Counted from the stretch's first letter, positions 18,000 through 27,241 are shown. The stretch: 64,000 bases of DNA from Brevundimonas sp. MYb52 (GCF_002979535.1 NZ_PCPB01000003.1:209867-273866); one strand, 5' to 3'. The notes: a model not told the origin generated them from the letters alone. Numbers and translations: made by a program.

Positions 18000-18710
18000 T
18001 CAGGCGTCGGTCTCTGGATCTGTGGGCAGCGGCGTCGGGGTCGGGTCCGGCGTCGGTGGGTTCACGCTGGCGTTCTTCTCGTCGAGCGCGATGATGCTGG
18101 AGAGCGGCATGACCGAGTTGCCGATCGTGACGTAAGGCTCGTCGGCGTACATCTCGACGCCGGTGATGCGGCCGCGCATCAGGACCTGGGCGTCGATCTT
18201 GCCGCCCGAGGCGTCCTTGGCTGTGACCTTCAGCGTATAGACGCTGCCGTCCTGACCTTCGGTCCAGTTGAAGTCGTGGACGCCGGCGCCGGCGTCCAGG
18301 GCGGGACCCTTCCAGACGACCTGACCGGTGGCGTTCAGGACCTGAAGCTCGACGTCGGTCGCATTCGACGCCAGTTCATAACTCCACGAGGCCTTGCCGT
18401 CGGCGGCCTTGGTGGCGTCCCAGACGGCGGTGGCGTCCTTGCCGATATAGTTCGAGGCCTGGGCCAGACCGTCGCCCTTTTGACCGTTCAGCAGGGCTGT
18501 CAGCAGTTGGTTGGACAGCAGTTGCTGCTCCACGCCGGCCATCTGGGTCAGCTGGGCGGTGAACTGGTTGGAGTCCATCGGCGACAAGGGGTCCTGGTTC
18601 TTCAACTGTGCGGTCAGCAGCGAAAGAAAGGTCTCGAAGTTCGACGCCAGCATGCCGGAGCTGGTGTTGATCTTGTCGGTTGCGGTGTTGGTATTGACGG
18701 CGGTGACCAT
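18000..18710 (-). CDS. flgD: Flagellar hook assembly (cap) protein FlgD
   Basis: A 236-residue protein with the FlgD N-terminal signature FLSLLTAQLKNQDPLSPMDS (residues 28-47) and QLTQMAGVEQQL, followed by the FlgD Ig-like/tudor domain pair (about 80-200) and a proline-rich tail. FlgD caps the growing hook and lets FlgE subunits fold. The ATG at 18710 has GAAGG upstream. It begins 3 bp after fliK stops, so translation is probably coupled. Confidence 0.94.
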   Translation of the reverse strand: MVTAVNTNTATDKINTSSGMLASNFETFLSLLTAQLKNQDPLSPMDSNQFTAQLTQMAGVEQQLLSNQLLTALLNGQKGDGLAQASNYIGKDATAVWDATKAADGKASWSYELASNATDVELQVLNATGQVVWKGPALDAGAGVHDFNWTEGQDGSVYTLKVTAKDASGGKIDAQVLMRGRITGVEMYADEPYVTIGNSVMPLSSIIALDEKNASVNPPTPDPTPTPLPTDPETDA

Positions 18711-18713
18711 CGA

Positions 18714-20759
18714 TCAAACCTTCATATCGACGCGGTCGGGCGTCATCGAGAGGGACGCCCAGGCGCCGGGAGAGGGCAGGGCGGCGTCGGCCTCGGCAGC
18801 GAGGCGGGCTGCGCCAGCGAAGGCGCGGCGATCGGGGGCGCGGTCAAAAGCGCCGCCGCCGCCGAAGCCAGAGGACGGGTTGCGCTCCGAGAACTCGAGC
18901 GAGTCCTGGGTCAGTTGGAAACCGGCGTCCTGAAGCTGGCGACGCAGTTCATCGGCGCGGGCGCGCATGTCCGTGGCCGCCGCCGGATTATCGAAGGCCA
19001 GACGCGCGGCCAGGCGACCGTCGGAATCGATCTCCAGACTGACGTCGACACGCCCCAGACCTTCGGGCGAAAGGGCCATGTCGAAGCGGGTCGAGCGCCC
19101 TTCGAGCTTCTTGAGAATCTGCGCGGCCAGGTGCGCCGTGGTTTCAACGGTGGCGCGCGCAAGCTGGGACGGGTTTGGATCGCGCGAGGCGGTCGTGGCG
19201 GCGGCTTGCGTATCCAGAGTCTGTTGCGACGGAGCGACTTCAGCCGAGGCGTCCAGCGGAGCGGCGTCTGCAGGCAGAACGGGCGCGACGGCTTCGTTCA
19301 GGGCTGCTGGGGCCGGCGTCGAGGCCGACGAGGCGACTGTCGGAGCAGCGGCGGGGCCGCCCGAGCGAGCCAGGCTGTCGTTTCTGGCGTCGGTCGAGGT
19401 GTCTGTCGAGGTGCCCGTCGTTGGGTTCACTGGCGCGGCGTTGGACCGGCGCTCATCCAGACGGGTCGATCCGTTGCGGGCGGGCGTCGGCGTGGCCGGA
19501 GGTGGGGCTTCGGCCTTGGATTCGGCATGGTCGGCGGTCACAGCTGGCGCAGACTCGAGGTCCTGCTCCGGCGAATCCGACGCCTCGACGGGTTGGGCCG
19601 TCTGGCCGCTGGGAGCGGGCTGTGTCGCGACTGCCGCCGCAGGGCGGGGCGTCAGGGCGATCGAAACCGTGTCGGGGATCGCGGCCTGGAGGGGGACGGG
19701 CGCAGCAGTTGCTTTGACCTCAGCGGCGACCTGGATCGGCTGGGCCTGGACCGCAGGTTGATCGGGCGTATCTGAGGCGGAGGCGGCAGGCGTGATCGCA
19801 ACGGGCGCCGGCGCCGTGGGCGTCATGATGAGCGGCGCATCCGTCTTGGCGGGGGCTGCTGCGGGAGCGGTGGCCGGAGCGGCTGACGCGTGAGAGGCGG
19901 GGGCGGGCGTCGCGGCTGTGCGGATGCGCGATGCGACGCCTGAAACGACCGGGGCGTCAGAGGCCGAGGCCGCAGACACGGGCGCCGCTTCGGCGGGCGC
20001 GGAAGCGGCTATCGTCGGGCCGGTCGCGCCTTGATTGCTGTGGACGGCGACGGGGGCGGGCTTGACCGGAGCGGGTATGGCAGCGGGTGTGGCTGCGGAT
20101 GCGGCCGGTTGTGCTCGCGGCGTCGGCGAAGTCGGCGTCTCAACGACTGGCGAGGTCACCGCAGGGCGAGCTTCAGCCCGTTCGACCTTGGCGGGCGCCA
20201 TCGCCGGGGCAGGCGCCGTATCGGGCGACGACGTCATGAGCGCAGGAGCCGCGGGGGCGGGTGCGGCCGGCGTAGCCGTGGACAGCGAAGCGGCGTTGGC
20301 TTGGGTTTTCGTGTCTGCCGGGGGGGCGACAACGGGCGCGGCTTCTTCAGAGGCGGCGCGCATGATCGGGGCCTGCGGGACGACCGGCGTGGGCGAGGCG
20401 GCGGCGTTTGAAGCCGAATTCGGGGTGATCGCCTCGGTCTTTCCCGTTTCGGCGGGTTCAGCATCGGCGCCGGGCGCGGCCGGCGGCGCGACCGGCAGCG
20501 GCGACGCAGCAATCAGGGCGACGGGCGGCCAGGCGGGAACAGCATCCGGCGCGGTCTCCAGTGAAGCCGTGTCAGCGGCGACGTCTGGACGTGTGACATC
20601 CACCAGCGCCTCGGCGTCGTCGCTCAAGGCCTTGGTTGGGGCGGCGGCGGCGACCAGGCTCGCGAACAGGCTGTCGTCCGCACCCGCGTCTGCGGATGTG
20701 GCGGTCGTGCCGGCCGAAATGGTCGGGACGAGCATGGACATGACGCTGAGCGCGGACAT
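18714..20759 (-). CDS. fliK: Flagellar hook-length control protein FliK
   Basis: A 681-residue protein. Residues 1 to about 560 are a long, low-complexity region of alanine, proline, threonine and valine, as expected for the secreted ruler part. The C-terminal Flg_hook domain (about 565-650) is recognisable in RFDMALSPEGLGRVDVSLE and RRQLQDAGFQLTQDSLEF. FliK measures hook length and switches the export gate to filament substrates. The start at 20759 has no clear ribosome site; the ATG at 20741 is an alternative. A sigma-54 promoter at 20827-20841 lies about 55-70 bp upstream. Confidence 0.88.
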   Translation of the reverse strand: MSALSVMSMLVPTISAGTTATSADAGADDSLFASLVAAAAPTKALSDDAEALVDVTRPDVAADTASLETAPDAVPAWPPVALIAASPLPVAPPAAPGADAEPAETGKTEAITPNSASNAAASPTPVVPQAPIMRAASEEAAPVVAPPADTKTQANAASLSTATPAAPAPAAPALMTSSPDTAPAPAMAPAKVERAEARPAVTSPVVETPTSPTPRAQPAASAATPAAIPAPVKPAPVAVHSNQGATGPTIAASAPAEAAPVSAASASDAPVVSGVASRIRTAATPAPASHASAAPATAPAAAPAKTDAPLIMTPTAPAPVAITPAASASDTPDQPAVQAQPIQVAAEVKATAAPVPLQAAIPDTVSIALTPRPAAAVATQPAPSGQTAQPVEASDSPEQDLESAPAVTADHAESKAEAPPPATPTPARNGSTRLDERRSNAAPVNPTTGTSTDTSTDARNDSLARSGGPAAAPTVASSASTPAPAALNEAVAPVLPADAAPLDASAEVAPSQQTLDTQAAATTASRDPNPSQLARATVETTAHLAAQILKKLEGRSTRFDMALSPEGLGRVDVSLEIDSDGRLAARLAFDNPAAATDMRARADELRRQLQDAGFQLTQDSLEFSERNPSSGFGGGGAFDRAPDRRAFAGAARLAAEADAALPSPGAWASLSMTPDRVDMKV

Positions 20760-20826
20760 GAGCGGCGAGAGGGCTTTCGCTGGGTGGGCGGCGCCTACTG
20801 CGCTCGGGCTATTCGAGGGACGCCAC

Positions 20827-20841
20827 GCAAGGTCTGAGCCA
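20827..20841 (-). promoter_or_regulatory. Sigma-54 promoter for fliK-flgD-flgE
   Basis: On the minus strand TGGCTC-N5-TTGC, with GG and GC separated by exactly ten bases, as required for the -24/-12 type. The predicted start of transcription is near 20815, about 55 nt before fliK. Confidence 0.72.
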
Positions 20842-20976
20842 AGTCGATATTACGAATTATCATATTGAAATATAACGATATTTATTGAAATTTATTGGCG
20901 AAGCGGATCAGTCTCGCCCGGCGCTTCTTGCCGCGCCGCTACGCTTTTTGCCGGGCGGACCGGGCGCCTGACGACG
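20842..20976. promoter_or_regulatory. Shared control region between divergent hook promoters
   Basis: Between the two sigma-54 promoters lies a 50-bp AT-rich stretch (about 20846-20897, unlike anything else nearby, with TATTGAAAT twice) and two TTGCCG motifs at 20928-20933 and 20948-20956. In Caulobacter the equivalent divergent flagellar promoters share an IHF site and FlbD enhancer sites built on TGCCG-like sequences. I see no exact IHF consensus, so the roles are inferred from position and composition. Confidence 0.5.
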
Positions 20977-20991
20977 TGGCCTGCGAATTGC
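20977..20991 (+). promoter_or_regulatory. Sigma-54 promoter for flgK-flgL
   Basis: TGGCCT-N5-TTGC with the GG-N10-GC spacing. Predicted transcription start near 21003, leaving a leader of about 138 nt before flgK that includes a 27-codon reading frame. Confidence 0.72.
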
Positions 20992-21057
20992 GCCGCATCG
21001 GGGGAACGCACAGGGGCTGAAAAGCCGATGTTTAATAAATTCAAGGAGTTGGCTAGA

Positions 21058-21141
21058 ATGGCTAACCAGCAAGCCGGGCAAGATTTGCGCGCAGGCCAGC
21101 AAGGCTTGCCGGGCGCGGCCCTGTATGGAGCGCGCTTCTGA
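21058..21141 (+). CDS. Short upstream ORF (27 codons) coupled to flgK
   Basis: ATG at 21058 follows AAGGAG (21043-21048) at 9 nt, a better ribosome site than that of flgK. The 27-residue product begins MANQQAGQDLRAGQQG and ends GARF, and its TGA (21139-21141) shares one base with the flgK ATG at 21141. It lies inside the predicted flgK leader. It could be a leader peptide that tunes flgK translation, or an accident of sequence, because two TTGCCGGGC-like motifs overlap it. No homologue is recognised. Confidence 0.4.
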   Translation: MANQQAGQDLRAGQQGLPGAALYGARF

Positions 21142-23255
21142 TGTCCCTGAACTCCATCATGAACATCGCCACCTCGGGCATGAACACCGCGCAGCAGCAA
21201 CTGCGGGTGATTTCCGACAACGTCTCGAACGTCAACACGCCCGGCTATATCCGCAAGATCGCCGACCAGCAGTCCTGGGCCAGCCAGGGCGTTGGCGCGG
21301 GCGTGGAGGTGGCGCGCATTCGTCTGGCCACTGATCGTTTCCTTCAGGCCGCCAGCCTGAACGCCGGCGCCGACGCCGGCCGTCAGGCCGTCCGTTATGA
21401 GTTGTTCGATCATATCCAGTCGCTGTTCGGCGATCCGGGCGCGGACACGGGCTTCTTCTCGCAGATCGACAAGATCTTCTCGGCCTTCTCGACCTCGGCC
21501 GAGAACGCCACCTCGGGGCCGCTGCGTCAGGATGCGATCTGGAAGACCCAGGCCATGTTCGACGAGGCCGCCCGCGTCGCCAAGGAAATCCAGGCGACGC
21601 GGGAAGAAGCAGACGGCCGCCTGGCCAGCGCTGTGGATCGCGTCAATGATCTGGTCGAACAGATCGAGAAGCTGAACGTCGACATCGCCAAGGCCAATGT
21701 CGTGGGCACGGACTCTACTGGCGCCCAGACCATCCAGGCCAGCCTGATCAATGAGCTGTCCGAACTGATGGACGTGCGGATCACCACCCGGTCGGTCGGC
21801 GGGGTCGAGGTGCGGACCGGGGCGGGCATTCTTCTGGCCGGGCAGGGTGCGTCGAAGCTGGAGTATAATCGGGCTGGGGCCGTTTCCTCGGAATCCGTCT
21901 TCAACCAGATCATGATCACGGAGCCGAACGGCCAGCGCCGTCCGCTGACCGAAGGTCTGGCCTCGGGCGAGATCAAGGGCCTGCTGGAGTTGCGCGACGT
22001 GGATGCGCCGGCGGCGGCGGATCGTCTGGGCGAACTGATGACGCGCCTGGCCGATGAGTTGAACCGCGCGCATAACGCCTCGTCAGCCGTTCCGGCGCCG
22101 TCGGTCCTGAACGGCCGCAATGTCGGCCAGACGCTGGAAACGGCTCTGTCGGGCTTTACCGGCACGACCACCATCACCACGGTCAACGACCAGGGCGTCA
22201 TCCAGAACTCGGCCGAGATCGTCTTCTCGGGCGGGACGATGACGATTAATGGCGTGGCCGCGACGCCCGCGACCTTCCTGGCCACCCTCAACGGCCAACT
22301 GGGCGGAGCGACCGCCAGCTTTGTCGATGGTCGCCTGAGCATTCAGGCGCCGGCGGGGCAGGGCGTCGCCATCGCCGATGACGCGACCAATCCCAGCAAC
22401 AAGGCGGGACGCGGTTTCTCGCATTATTTCGGCCTGAATGATCTGGTCTCGACCGATCGGCCGGCGCTCTACGACACGGGGCTGACGGCGGCCTCGCAGC
22501 ACGGCTTTACGCCGGGCGAGACGATCAAGTTCCGCTTCACCGACGCCTCGGGTTCGCGCATCCGCGACATTTCCGTGGCCGTGCCGGCGGGCGCCGGGAC
22601 CATGGCTGAGATGCTGACGGCGCTGAACGACCCCACGACGGGCGTCGGCCAGCATGGCCGGTTCAGCCTCAATGGCGCTGGCGAACTGATCTTCACGGGC
22701 CACGGCGCGCCGCCATCCACCATGTCCGTGGTCGAGGATGGCACCCGCCAGGTCCCGTCCGGCGTGTCGATGAGTGACCTGTTCGGCCTGAGCGGCGCCC
22801 GCGCCTCGCGCAGCGGCGGCTTTTCGGTGCGCTCCGACATCGTCAAGGACCCGTCCAAACTGGCGCTGGCCCAGTTGAACCTGGGCGTGGCGGCGGGCAC
22901 GCCGGCGCTGAGCAAGAACGACGGCAGCGGCGGACGCCTCTTGGCCAACGCCGATCAGAACGCGACCTCGTTTTCGGCTGCCGGCGGCGCCGGCGGGGTC
23001 AACATGTCCCTGTCGCGTTATGCGGCCGAGTTCTCGGGCGAGATCGGCGGCAAGGCGACGATGGCCAAGAACCGCTCGACCAGCGCGAGCGCCCTCTATC
23101 AGGAGGCCTCGGCGCGGCGCAGCTCGGTCGAAGGCGTCAATATGGACGAGGAACTGGTGCTGATGACCACCTATCAGCAAGCCTTTAACGCTTCGGCGCG
23201 CCTGATCCAGGCGGCGTCGGAAATGTACGACACCCTGATCGGGATGATGCGATGA
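21141..23255 (+). CDS. flgK: Flagellar hook-associated protein 1 FlgK
   Basis: A 704-residue axial protein that forms the first hook-filament junction ring. The N-terminus carries the flagellar rod signature (NIATSGMNTAQQQLRVISDN, VSNVNTPGYIRK), and the C-terminus NMDEELVLMTTYQQAFNASA with a final helix LIQAASEMYDTLIGMM is typical of FlgK. A helical coiled part occupies roughly 80-200. GGAG lies 12 nt before the ATG. Its last four bases overlap flgL (ATGA), so the two are translationally coupled and share the sigma-54 promoter at 20977. Confidence 0.95.
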   Translation: MSLNSIMNIATSGMNTAQQQLRVISDNVSNVNTPGYIRKIADQQSWASQGVGAGVEVARIRLATDRFLQAASLNAGADAGRQAVRYELFDHIQSLFGDPGADTGFFSQIDKIFSAFSTSAENATSGPLRQDAIWKTQAMFDEAARVAKEIQATREEADGRLASAVDRVNDLVEQIEKLNVDIAKANVVGTDSTGAQTIQASLINELSELMDVRITTRSVGGVEVRTGAGILLAGQGASKLEYNRAGAVSSESVFNQIMITEPNGQRRPLTEGLASGEIKGLLELRDVDAPAAADRLGELMTRLADELNRAHNASSAVPAPSVLNGRNVGQTLETALSGFTGTTTITTVNDQGVIQNSAEIVFSGGTMTINGVAATPATFLATLNGQLGGATASFVDGRLSIQAPAGQGVAIADDATNPSNKAGRGFSHYFGLNDLVSTDRPALYDTGLTAASQHGFTPGETIKFRFTDASGSRIRDISVAVPAGAGTMAEMLTALNDPTTGVGQHGRFSLNGAGELIFTGHGAPPSTMSVVEDGTRQVPSGVSMSDLFGLSGARASRSGGFSVRSDIVKDPSKLALAQLNLGVAAGTPALSKNDGSGGRLLANADQNATSFSAAGGAGGVNMSLSRYAAEFSGEIGGKATMAKNRSTSASALYQEASARRSSVEGVNMDEELVLMTTYQQAFNASARLIQAASEMYDTLIGMMR

Positions 23256-24193
23256 CCCGCGTTTCGACGTTTGGAAACTATCAGACCGCCCTGCTGCATC
23301 TGATGAACGCACAGGCGCGCGGCGAAGAAGCGCAGAACAAGGTCAACACCAAGAAAAACGCCACCGATCTGGTCGGCTTTGGTCGGCAGTCGGAAACCGT
23401 CATCGCGCTGAAGTCCAGCCAGACGCGGATTCAGGGCTTCATCGACACCAACAAGACGGTGGCCGACCGGCTGACCATGCAGGACCTGGGCCTGGGGCGG
23501 GTCGGCGACGCCGCAACCGCCGGGCGTCAGGCCATCGCCAACGCCATCGCAGCCGGACGGATGGAAGGGCTGATGTCCGAGATGGAGACCATCTTCAAGA
23601 TGGCTCAGGACGGCCTGAACATGAAGCATCAGGGCAAGTACCTGTTCGCTGGCGGCGACGTGGATCAGCAGGCCGTAGTCCTGCCCTCCACGCCTGTCGG
23701 AGCGACGGATCTCGAGAAACTGGCGACCATGCCCGCCACAGCGGACGCCTTCAGGAACGACCAGCTCAAGCAGACGTCCGTGTTGGACGAGACCGTGACC
23801 ATGGACACGGGCTTCCTCGCCAGCGATGTGGGGCAGGCCCTGTTCGACGTCTTCCGCGACATCCAGATCTTGCATCAGGCCACGCCGCTGAACGGTCAGA
23901 TGGACGATGCTCAGAAGACCGCCCTGACTGCGTTGATGACGCGGTTCGAAACGGCGGCCAAGGGCGTGGTCGACATCCAGGCCAAGAACGGCTCGATGCA
24001 GGCGCGCGTGGATACGCTGCTGGAATCCCAGGAATCGCGAAAGATCTCGGTCGACACCATGCTGTCGGGCAAGACCGACGCCAACATGGCTGAGGCGGTG
24101 ACTGAACTGGAAATGGCCCAGATCGCGCTTCAGGCCTCGGCCCAGGTGATCAGCCAACTGCGCCAGGTGTCGTTGCTCGACTATCTGCGCTGA
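23252..24193 (+). CDS. flgL: Flagellar hook-associated protein 3 FlgL
   Basis: A 313-residue flagellin-like junction protein. The N-terminal helix (RVSTFGNYQTALLHLMNAQ) and the C-terminal helix (MAEAVTELEMAQIALQASAQ, ending LRQVSLLDYLR) are the two coiled-coil arms shared with flagellin. It forms the second junction ring between FlgK and the filament. It overlaps flgK by 4 bp. The following 184 bp up to the lipid transport operon hold only weak short hairpins and no clear terminator. Confidence 0.9.
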   Translation: MTRVSTFGNYQTALLHLMNAQARGEEAQNKVNTKKNATDLVGFGRQSETVIALKSSQTRIQGFIDTNKTVADRLTMQDLGLGRVGDAATAGRQAIANAIAAGRMEGLMSEMETIFKMAQDGLNMKHQGKYLFAGGDVDQQAVVLPSTPVGATDLEKLATMPATADAFRNDQLKQTSVLDETVTMDTGFLASDVGQALFDVFRDIQILHQATPLNGQMDDAQKTALTALMTRFETAAKGVVDIQAKNGSMQARVDTLLESQESRKISVDTMLSGKTDANMAEAVTELEMAQIALQASAQVISQLRQVSLLDYLR

Positions 24194-24377
24194 CGCTTTC
24201 GGCGCCATTCGGCGCTGAACGAAACGTCGCGACCGACGTTGATAAAGCTGCGCCGTATCCAGGGAGGGCGAGCTTGCAGGGCAGGGCTAAGGAAAGTCAT
24301 CGGACGTTGACAGCCGCGATGCGGCTCGGTCTAAGCCTTGCCATGCGCCTTCTTTCGCCAGTGTCGAAGACTGATCA

Positions 24378-25499
24378 ATGAGCCGAACGGCGCAGTATCA
24401 AATTCAGGACGGAGAAGGACAGGCGGCGGTTCTGCGTCTGTCCGGCGACTGGTCCACGACCGGCATCGGCCGTCAGGGCGATCGACTGGAGGTCGAACTC
24501 GCCGGACGCGCCGTTGGGACGCTGGATCTGACCGAACTGGGGCGCTTCGACACGGCTGGGGCTCTGGCCGTGGCTCAGGCCACGTCGCAGCCGATTCCCG
24601 AGGCGGCCTGGGCCGAGCGGCCCGAGGCCGGCCGCATCTACGCCATGGTCGAGAAGCTCGACCGGGAGTCCTGCGCGCCGCCGCGTCGCGCCCACGCCTT
24701 TACCCGCACCTTCGCCAAGATCGGCCTGGGGGTTTACGACTTCCTGGCCGAGGCCATGCTGTCGCTGGCCTTCCTGGGGCGGCTGATCGTCGCTGTGGGG
24801 TCGGCTTTCCGGCATCCCGGCGCCATTCGTTGGCCCGCCTGGTTCAGTCAGGCGGAACGGTCGGGGCTGGACGCCATCCCCATCATCGCCGTGACCAACT
24901 TCTTCATCGGCGCGGTCATTGCCTTCCTGGGGGCCAACCTGCTGACCCAGTTCGGCGCCGGGGTTTTCACCGTGCAACTGGTCGCGGTGTCGGTGCTGCG
25001 CGAGTTCGCCGTGGTCATCACCTCGGTCCTGCTGGCGGGCCGTTCGGCCTCGTCCTTCGCCGCCGAGATCGGCTCGATGCGCATGAACCAGGAGGTCGAC
25101 GCCATGCAGGTCATGGGCGTGAACCCCTTTCAGGCGCTGGTGATCCCGCGCCTGGCGGCCATGGTGCTGATGCTGCCCCTGCTGACCTTCGTCGGCATGA
25201 TCGCGGGCCTGTTCGGCGGCATGCTGGTGACGTGGAGCGAGCTGGCCTATGGCCCGGCCTTCTTCATCCAGCGCATTACCGAAGACCCGATGATGGACAC
25301 CCATCTGATGGTCGGTCTGGTCAAGGCGCCGGTCTTCGCCGTCGTCGTGGCCGCCATCGGCTGTCGTCAGGGCATGTCGGTGGCCGGAGATGTAGAAAGC
25401 CTCGGGCGCCGGGTCACGGCGGCGGTGGTGCAGGCCATCTTCGCCATCATCTTCCTCGACGCCGTCTTCGCGATGATCTTCCTGGAGCTAAACCTGTGA
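24378..25499 (+). CDS. mlaE: MlaE-type lipid ABC transporter permease with fused STAS domain
   Basis: A 373-residue inner-membrane permease. Residues 1 to about 100 resemble the small STAS (MlaB-like) domain, here fused to the permease; the rest is the MlaE fold with SVLREFAVVITSVLLAGRS (about 210-228), EIGSMRMNQEVDAMQVMGV and a final hydrophobic pair. Together with the next genes it moves phospholipids or other lipids between inner and outer membrane. The stop overlaps the GTG start of mlaF. The ATG at 24378 begins the STAS domain directly. Confidence 0.9.
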   Translation: MSRTAQYQIQDGEGQAAVLRLSGDWSTTGIGRQGDRLEVELAGRAVGTLDLTELGRFDTAGALAVAQATSQPIPEAAWAERPEAGRIYAMVEKLDRESCAPPRRAHAFTRTFAKIGLGVYDFLAEAMLSLAFLGRLIVAVGSAFRHPGAIRWPAWFSQAERSGLDAIPIIAVTNFFIGAVIAFLGANLLTQFGAGVFTVQLVAVSVLREFAVVITSVLLAGRSASSFAAEIGSMRMNQEVDAMQVMGVNPFQALVIPRLAAMVLMLPLLTFVGMIAGLFGGMLVTWSELAYGPAFFIQRITEDPMMDTHLMVGLVKAPVFAVVVAAIGCRQGMSVAGDVESLGRRVTAAVVQAIFAIIFLDAVFAMIFLELNL

Positions 25500-26287
25500 C
25501 GGCCCGCGAGGAAAAGCCCAAGCGCGAGAACCTCATTGAGGTGAGCGGCCTGCTGAGCCAGTTCGGGGACCGGGTGATCCATCAGGACCTCGATCTGAAC
25601 GTGCGGCGCGGTGAAGTCCTCGGCGTCGTCGGGGGCTCAGGCACCGGCAAGACCGTGCTGCTCAACTCCATCATTGGGCTCAAGCAACCCGAAGGCGGCT
25701 CGATCAAGCTGTTCGGCTATGAGCGCGACGAGATGACCAAGGCCGAGGCGGCCGAGGTTGAACGGCGCACCGGCGTCCTGTTCCAGCAGGGGGCGCTGTT
25801 TTCGTCGCTGACGGTGCTGGACAATGTGGCCTCGCCCCTGGTCGAGCACACGAACCTGCCGCGCAATACGATCCGCGAACTGGCCGAGATGAAGATCGCC
25901 ATGGTCGGTTTGAAGCCTGAAGCCCTCTATCTGAAACCAGCAGAGTTGTCGGGCGGCATGAGAAAGCGGGTCGGTCTGGCCCGCGCCCTGGCGCTGGACC
26001 CGGAGCTGATCTTTCTGGACGAACCGACGGCGGGGCTGGACCCCATCGGGGCCGCCGCCTTCGACCAGTTGATCCGCGACCTGTCGGACGACCTGGACCT
26101 GACGGTCTTCATGATCACCCACGACCTCGACAGCCTTTACGCCATCTGTGACGAGGTGGCGGTTCTGGCCGATAAGCACGTCGTCGAGAAAGCCACGGTT
26201 CAGGAGCTGGAGCGTTCCGAGCATCCGTGGATCAAGGAATACTTCCTGGGGCCGCGCGGACGCGCCGCTCACCAGAGCGCCGCCTGA
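25496..26287 (+). CDS. mlaF: MlaF-type lipid ABC transporter ATPase
   Basis: A 263-residue ATPase with Walker A GGSGTGKT (46-53), Q-loop FQQGALFSS near 96-104, signature LSGGM (151-155) and Walker B LIFLDE (171-176). The combination LSGGMRKRVGLARA and FQQGALFSSLTV is characteristic of the MlaF/Mkl group. The start is GTG at 25496, overlapping the permease stop by one base step, with GGAG upstream. It energises lipid transport by the MlaE permease. Confidence 0.93.
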   Translation: MTAREEKPKRENLIEVSGLLSQFGDRVIHQDLDLNVRRGEVLGVVGGSGTGKTVLLNSIIGLKQPEGGSIKLFGYERDEMTKAEAAEVERRTGVLFQQGALFSSLTVLDNVASPLVEHTNLPRNTIRELAEMKIAMVGLKPEALYLKPAELSGGMRKRVGLARALALDPELIFLDEPTAGLDPIGAAAFDQLIRDLSDDLDLTVFMITHDLDSLYAICDEVAVLADKHVVEKATVQELERSEHPWIKEYFLGPRGRAAHQSAA

Positions 26288-26302
26288 GGAGAGCGGGACG
26301 AG

Positions 26303-27241
26303 ATGGAAAGAGACGCCCACTACGCTGCCGTCGGCATCGCCACAGTCGCCCTTTTGCTGGCGCTGGCCGTGTTCACGATCTGGCTGGCCCGCCTGCAGTT
26401 CAACAACGACTACGATGTCTATGACATCGTCTTCTATGGCCCCGTGCGCGGCCTGTCCGAAGGCGGCGAGGTCCACTTTAACGGCATCCGCGTCGGTGAG
26501 GTCACGGCCCTGAACCTGGACCCCAAGAAGGGGGATCAGGTCATTGCGCGCGTCCGCCTGAACGGCACCACGCCGGTGCGAGTCACCTCGCGCGCCCAAC
26601 TGGAACCGCAGGGCATCACAGGCCTGAACTACATCCAGATCACGGCGGGCGAGGCGAGCAGCGCCCTGTTGAAGGATCAGTATCCCGACAACGTCGTGCC
26701 GGTGATTCAGAGCCAGCCCAGTCCGATTGCAGAACTGCTGAGCGGATCGGGCACGGTCCTGGCCCAGACGGTGGATGCTCTGAACCGGATCAACCGGGTC
26801 ATGTCGGACGACAACATCCGCAGCTTCTCGTCCAGCGTGAAGAACGTGGAGGCTCTGACCGCCGAGTTGGAAGCCCGCAAGGGCATGTTCCAGCAGCTTG
26901 AGGAAACCATCACCAAGGCCAACGCCGCCGTCGGCGAGTATCAGGCTCTGGGCGTCAGTGCGCGTCAGATGATCGACGGCGACGGCAAGCAGGCCATCGC
27001 CAACATCAACGCCGCCACGCGCGAGGCCCAGGCGGCCATCGCCTCGATCAACCGCTCGGCCACCGGCCTGGAAGGTTCGCTGGGCGACTTCGGCACCCAG
27101 ACCGTGCCGCAGTTGAACGACACCATCCGTCAACTGGATCAGGCCACGCGCTCGTTGCAGTCCCTGGTCGACAATGTGCGTGAAAGCCCGCGTGACTTCA
27201 TCGCCAAGGCCCCGTCCAAGGAAATCGAGGTGCAGCCGTGA
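26303..27241 (+). CDS. mlaD: MCE-domain (MlaD-like) substrate-binding protein
   Basis: A 312-residue protein with one N-terminal transmembrane helix (about 9-30), a single MCE domain (about 38-125; FYGPVRGLSEGGEVHFNGIR and VGEVTALNLDP, then LEPQGITGLNYIQI) and a long C-terminal helical region with coiled-coil character (about 160-300). MCE proteins form hexameric rings or tubes that pass lipids across the periplasm. The long tail is more like PqiB/LetB-type or mycobacterial-type MCE than the short E. coli MlaD. The last four bases overlap the lipoprotein gene. Confidence 0.9.
   Translation: MERDAHYAAVGIATVALLLALAVFTIWLARLQFNNDYDVYDIVFYGPVRGLSEGGEVHFNGIRVGEVTALNLDPKKGDQVIARVRLNGTTPVRVTSRAQLEPQGITGLNYIQITAGEASSALLKDQYPDNVVPVIQSQPSPIAELLSGSGTVLAQTVDALNRINRVMSDDNIRSFSSSVKNVEALTAELEARKGMFQQLEETITKANAAVGEYQALGVSARQMIDGDGKQAIANINAATREAQAAIASINRSATGLEGSLGDFGTQTVPQLNDTIRQLDQATRSLQSLVDNVRESPRDFIAKAPSKEIEVQP

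Noticed and set aside
24338..25495. Extension of the MlaF frame upstream over the permease gene
   Set aside because: The product is Arg/Gly-rich out-of-frame reading of mlaE; the family sequence begins at GTG 25496.
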